NCBI RefSeq assembly: GCF_006715285.1
Contig: NZ_VFMX01000001.1
Location: 806,001-870,000 of the forward strand
Source of the DNA: Arthrobacter sp. SLBN-83
GTDB taxonomy: Bacteria; Actinomycetota; Actinomycetes; Actinomycetales; Micrococcaceae
Direction of reading: 5' to 3'
Length of the DNA stretch: 64,000 nucleotides
In this document: positions 61,602 through 64,000 of the stretch, in pieces
How the letters are laid out: each line of letters begins with the position of its first letter
Position numbering within the stretch: position 1 is the stretch's first letter
Notes under the pieces: generated by a model
What the model was told of the DNA's origin: nothing
Database searches by the model: none
What the model saw: the letters and a program-made list of their open reading frames with translations, nothing else
Position numbers and translations under genes: made by a program

Positions 61602-62492
61602 ATGACGGGAAACCTCTACCGGGGCCAGGCAGGCCTGCCTTTCTCCTCCACCCTGCGCGTCTACGAACCCCTGGAAGCCTTTCCGGAGGAACAGCGCCCG
61701 GCCATCAAGGCGGCCGGAGCGCAGGCAGTCTCCCGCGCCGCCGTCGAAAACGCTGAACTGCTGGCCTCGCTGGGACGCATCACCCGCTCCGGCGGCGACC
61801 CCTTCCCCACCGGACGCACCGACCTTGTGCGCGTCACCACAGCGCCGGCACCCGAAAGCGGAACGGCCGACGACGGTGCCGGCGCCGGCTCCGAGCCCGC
61901 CCTGCTGTATTGCCCCAGCCAGTTGGTCCTGCGCGCCGGATTGGCAGCCAACGCCTTGATGGAAGGCATTCACGGCCCGCTGGCGGAGCTGCTGATTCCG
62001 GAGGAGCAGCGGGACCGTCACCAGGAGCGGATCGACCTGGTGAAAGCCAGGGATGGTTCCGTCCGGGTGCACACGCGGGCTTCCACGTGGGGCATCCCGT
62101 TCAGCTGGTTCTCGCTGTTCGCCGAATCCGACCGCAAGGACGTGGTGGAAGCCGGTGGCCGGATCCTCACCGTGCGCGTCTGGGCGTCCATTACCGATGC
62201 CCTGGAGCGGGCCCGCTATGCCGTGGCCAACCTGGCCCTCGCCGCCCCCGACCTGGACATGCTTGACGACCTGGCGCAGCTCACGGAATGGTTGGAGCTG
62301 TTCCACGTGAACTCCATGGTGGAGCTGGACTACGGCGCCGTGGCGGACAAGGTTTACCCCGACGAGTCCCCGATGGATATCAGGCTGGGCATCGAGTGCC
62401 TGGCGGAGGGTGACATGACCGGTGCTGCAGCAGCCTACCGGCGGCTTGCCTCGCGCTGGATTCCCATCCGGCAGCTGGCCCGCGCCTCGTAA
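61602..62492 (+). CDS. Conserved actinobacterial protein of unknown function
   Basis: 296 residues from the ATG at 61602, with AAGGAG 8 nt upstream. No catalytic motif is recognised. It looks globular and soluble: STLRVYEPLEAFPEEQRPAI at the start, LLYCPSQLVLRAGLAANALM mid-way, WGIPFSWFSLFAESDRKDVV, and an all-helical C-terminal third. It follows xthA by 34 bp and is probably on the same transcript; a repair role is no more than a guess. Confidence 0.75.
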   Translation: MTGNLYRGQAGLPFSSTLRVYEPLEAFPEEQRPAIKAAGAQAVSRAAVENAELLASLGRITRSGGDPFPTGRTDLVRVTTAPAPESGTADDGAGAGSEPALLYCPSQLVLRAGLAANALMEGIHGPLAELLIPEEQRDRHQERIDLVKARDGSVRVHTRASTWGIPFSWFSLFAESDRKDVVEAGGRILTVRVWASITDALERARYAVANLALAAPDLDMLDDLAQLTEWLELFHVNSMVELDYGAVADKVYPDESPMDIRLGIECLAEGDMTGAAAAYRRLASRWIPIRQLARAS

Positions 62493-62523
62493 CGCTTTCC
62501 TGGCTGTTCGAGGTTTTGGGCTT

Positions 62524-63579
62524 TTAGAAGTTCTTTGGCGGCGCCGTGGTGCGCCGGACGATCAGTTCATGGGGTGCGACGGCGGAGCGGACAGCTCCTG
62601 CCTGGCCATCCAGTTCGTCCAGAAGCATCTTGGTGGCAAGTTCGGCCTGCTCGTCCGGCCGCTGCCCCACCGTAGTGAGGCCCATGGGTTCAGCAAAGTC
62701 GTGGTTGTCGATGCCCACCACGGAGAGTTCCTCCGGAACCCTGATCCCAAGGCGGTTGGCTTCGAAAATGACGCCCATGGCCATCTCGTCAGAAGCACAA
62801 AAAATGGCGGTCGGCTTTTCCCCCTCCCGCGACCAAAGCCGGCGCAGGGCTTCCTGGCCGCTGCGTACGGTGAAGTCGCCCCATTCGTCCCATTCCCGGC
62901 GCGTGGGCAGACCGGCTCCCGCCATGACGTCCTTGAACGCCAGAATGCGAACCCGGGGAACGTCGAAGTTAAGGTCGGTCTCGTCATCGCCGTGAAGCAG
63001 GGCGATCTTTTTGTGGCCGAGGTCGATCAGGTGCCGCACCGCAGTTGATGCCGCTGCGTAGTCGTCGATGCCGATGTACGAGCACTCCTCGACGTGGCCG
63101 CCGACGACGATGAGGGGAATGTCGATTTTCTGGAGATGGTCCAGTTCGTCATGGCTGAGCGCCATACAGAGGACCAGGAGGGCGTCGATCTGTTTGTAGA
63201 CCATGGTCTTGCTGAAAAGCCGCTCCCGATTACTGCCGTGGCCACCGAGGTTGAAAAGGGACAGGTTGTAATTGCGGGCATGCAGTTCGCGGTCTGCACC
63301 CTCAATGGCTTTCGAGAAGAACCAGCGGCTCACGAACGGTGCCAACACTCCGATGGTCCTGGTCCGCCCGGTGGCAAGGCCGGAAGCCGATGAGGATGCA
63401 ACGTAGCCCAGGTTCCCGGCCACCTCAAGAATCTTCTCGCGGGTGGCCGGCGAAACCCTGGGCAACCCGCGGACTGCGCGGGACACAGTGGCTGTGGAGA
63501 CTCCGGCGGCCGCCGCCACGTCCTCGATGCTGACGCCGTTATGGCCGCCCCGCTGGGACCGTTCCGTTGTCCGTGCCAC
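62524..63579 (-). CDS. LacI family transcriptional regulator
   Basis: 351 residues from the GTG at 63579 with AGAGGGG upstream. The LacI HTH is SIEDVAAAAGVSTATVSRAV with the hinge helix ASGLATGRTRTIGVLAP. The periplasmic-binding-like core shows FFSKAIEGADRELHARNYNL, IDALLVLCMALSHDEL, RHLIDLGHKKIALLHGD, FCASDEMAMGVIFEANRLGI and GIDNHDFAEPMGLTTVGQ. It should bind a sugar or related effector. No sugar genes adjoin it in the window, so its regulon is unknown. Confidence 0.93.
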   Translation of the reverse strand: MARTTERSQRGGHNGVSIEDVAAAAGVSTATVSRAVRGLPRVSPATREKILEVAGNLGYVASSSASGLATGRTRTIGVLAPFVSRWFFSKAIEGADRELHARNYNLSLFNLGGHGSNRERLFSKTMVYKQIDALLVLCMALSHDELDHLQKIDIPLIVVGGHVEECSYIGIDDYAAASTAVRHLIDLGHKKIALLHGDDETDLNFDVPRVRILAFKDVMAGAGLPTRREWDEWGDFTVRSGQEALRRLWSREGEKPTAIFCASDEMAMGVIFEANRLGIRVPEELSVVGIDNHDFAEPMGLTTVGQRPDEQAELATKMLLDELDGQAGAVRSAVAPHELIVRRTTAPPKNF

Positions 63580-63733
63580 CGTGTCCCCTCTTTAACTCCT
63601 TTGCGGCGTAGGGCCGCCCGGCCCTGCGTCTACCCCCGGCCCTGTATTTTTCCATTCCGGGGCAGGCAGTGAAAATCCAGACAGCGCGAACCCACGCATT
63701 TGCCGCGAAGGCGGCGGGCGTGCGCATCAGCGC

Positions 63734-63982
63734 CTACCTGCGTGCCGGCAGCTTCCTGCGCAGCCGCACCATGCCGTACAGCGCCAGCAGTGTTGCCAGC
63801 AAGCCCAGCGCCCACCCAAGGGCCGGCTGGGCAGTAACTTCCATCCACACGGTGACCACCAGCAGGACCAGCGCCCAGAACCCGAGGAAACCGATGATGA
63901 TGTCGAAGTCCTCACCGGAGCGGACCAACCGGCTGCGGTTTCCCGCCCCCGGAGTGCGGGGACGGGAACCGTTGTTCGTCAC
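63734..63982 (-). CDS. Small two-helix membrane protein, unknown function
   Basis: 82 residues from a GTG at 63982. A basic N-terminus (GAGNRSRLVRSGEDFD) is followed by two hydrophobic helices (IIIGFLGFWALVLLVVTVWM and ALGWALGLLATLLALYGMVR) and a basic end. It is codirectional with the LacI gene but 155 bp upstream of it. The gap between them shows no further gene. Length and codon use are like neighbouring genes; function unknown. Confidence 0.6.
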   Translation of the reverse strand: MTNNGSRPRTPGAGNRSRLVRSGEDFDIIIGFLGFWALVLLVVTVWMEVTAQPALGWALGLLATLLALYGMVRLRRKLPARR

Positions 63983-64000
63983 TTGACTGCACCTGCCGTG

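Overview
The window reads as chromosome from a high-GC actinobacterium of the family Micrococcaceae, closest in style to Arthrobacter or Pseudarthrobacter. The basis is the strong GC bias of the genes, the short actinobacterial SRP RNA in front of dnaX, the purS-purQ-purL order, frequent GTG starts with 4-bp start/stop overlaps, candidate leaderless genes, and the mix of housekeeping and soil-type catabolic genes. No phage, insertion sequence, CRISPR array, rRNA or replication origin was seen. The species call is inference.

Layout. 1-9 kb: end of an M23 cell-wall peptidase gene, an MpaB-type oxygenase, tRNA-Ser(GGA), SRP RNA, dnaX, recR and lysC. 8.5-15.2 kb: two tandem small paralogues, a MarR regulator with an overlapping palindromic operator, a coupled three-gene operon (SSI-type inhibitor lipoprotein, DNA glycosylase-like protein, second SSI-like protein lacking a signal peptide), and a convergent large secreted S8 protease. 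15.5-23.1 kb: purSQL, a nuclease-like gene bracketed by two related perfect palindromes, then small metabolic and conserved genes.

23.2-31.3 kb: a SAM-I riboswitch heads a seven-gene sulfur operon: ABC importer (ATPase, lipoprotein, permease), acetate-CoA ligase, dimethyl sulfone monooxygenase SfnG, O-acetylhomoserine sulfhydrylase MetY and a CoA-binding protein. A second SAM-I riboswitch at 36.5 kb precedes a short MetE-like methyltransferase. Together these suggest that sulfur is taken from organosulfonates and sulfones, turned into homocysteine and methylated, all repressed by SAM.

31.3-48.7 kb: ECF sigma/anti-sigma pair, purA, M14 carboxypeptidase, fructose-bisphosphate aldolase, a TrmH-type methyltransferase, a GAF-ANTAR sensor, an ArsR-like regulator divergent from a flavin reductase, a FAD monooxygenase that runs in frame into PyrE, and nadE. 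48.7-54 kb: IclR-linked operon for acetoacetate or short-chain acid use (CoA-transferase A, AtoE-type transporter, CoA-transferase B, thiolase), then a decayed TetR fragment. 54.3-64 kb: cold-shock gene, TipA-type MerR regulator with its promoter dyad, SDR, DedA, a valine-degradation operon, exonuclease III, a LacI regulator and small membrane proteins.

The items most worth following are the palindrome-bracketed nuclease cassette (18.9-20.0 kb), the SSI-inhibitor/subtilase neighbourhood (9.8-14.8 kb), the SAM-controlled operon that contains an acetate-activating enzyme, and the oxidoreductase-PyrE run-on.
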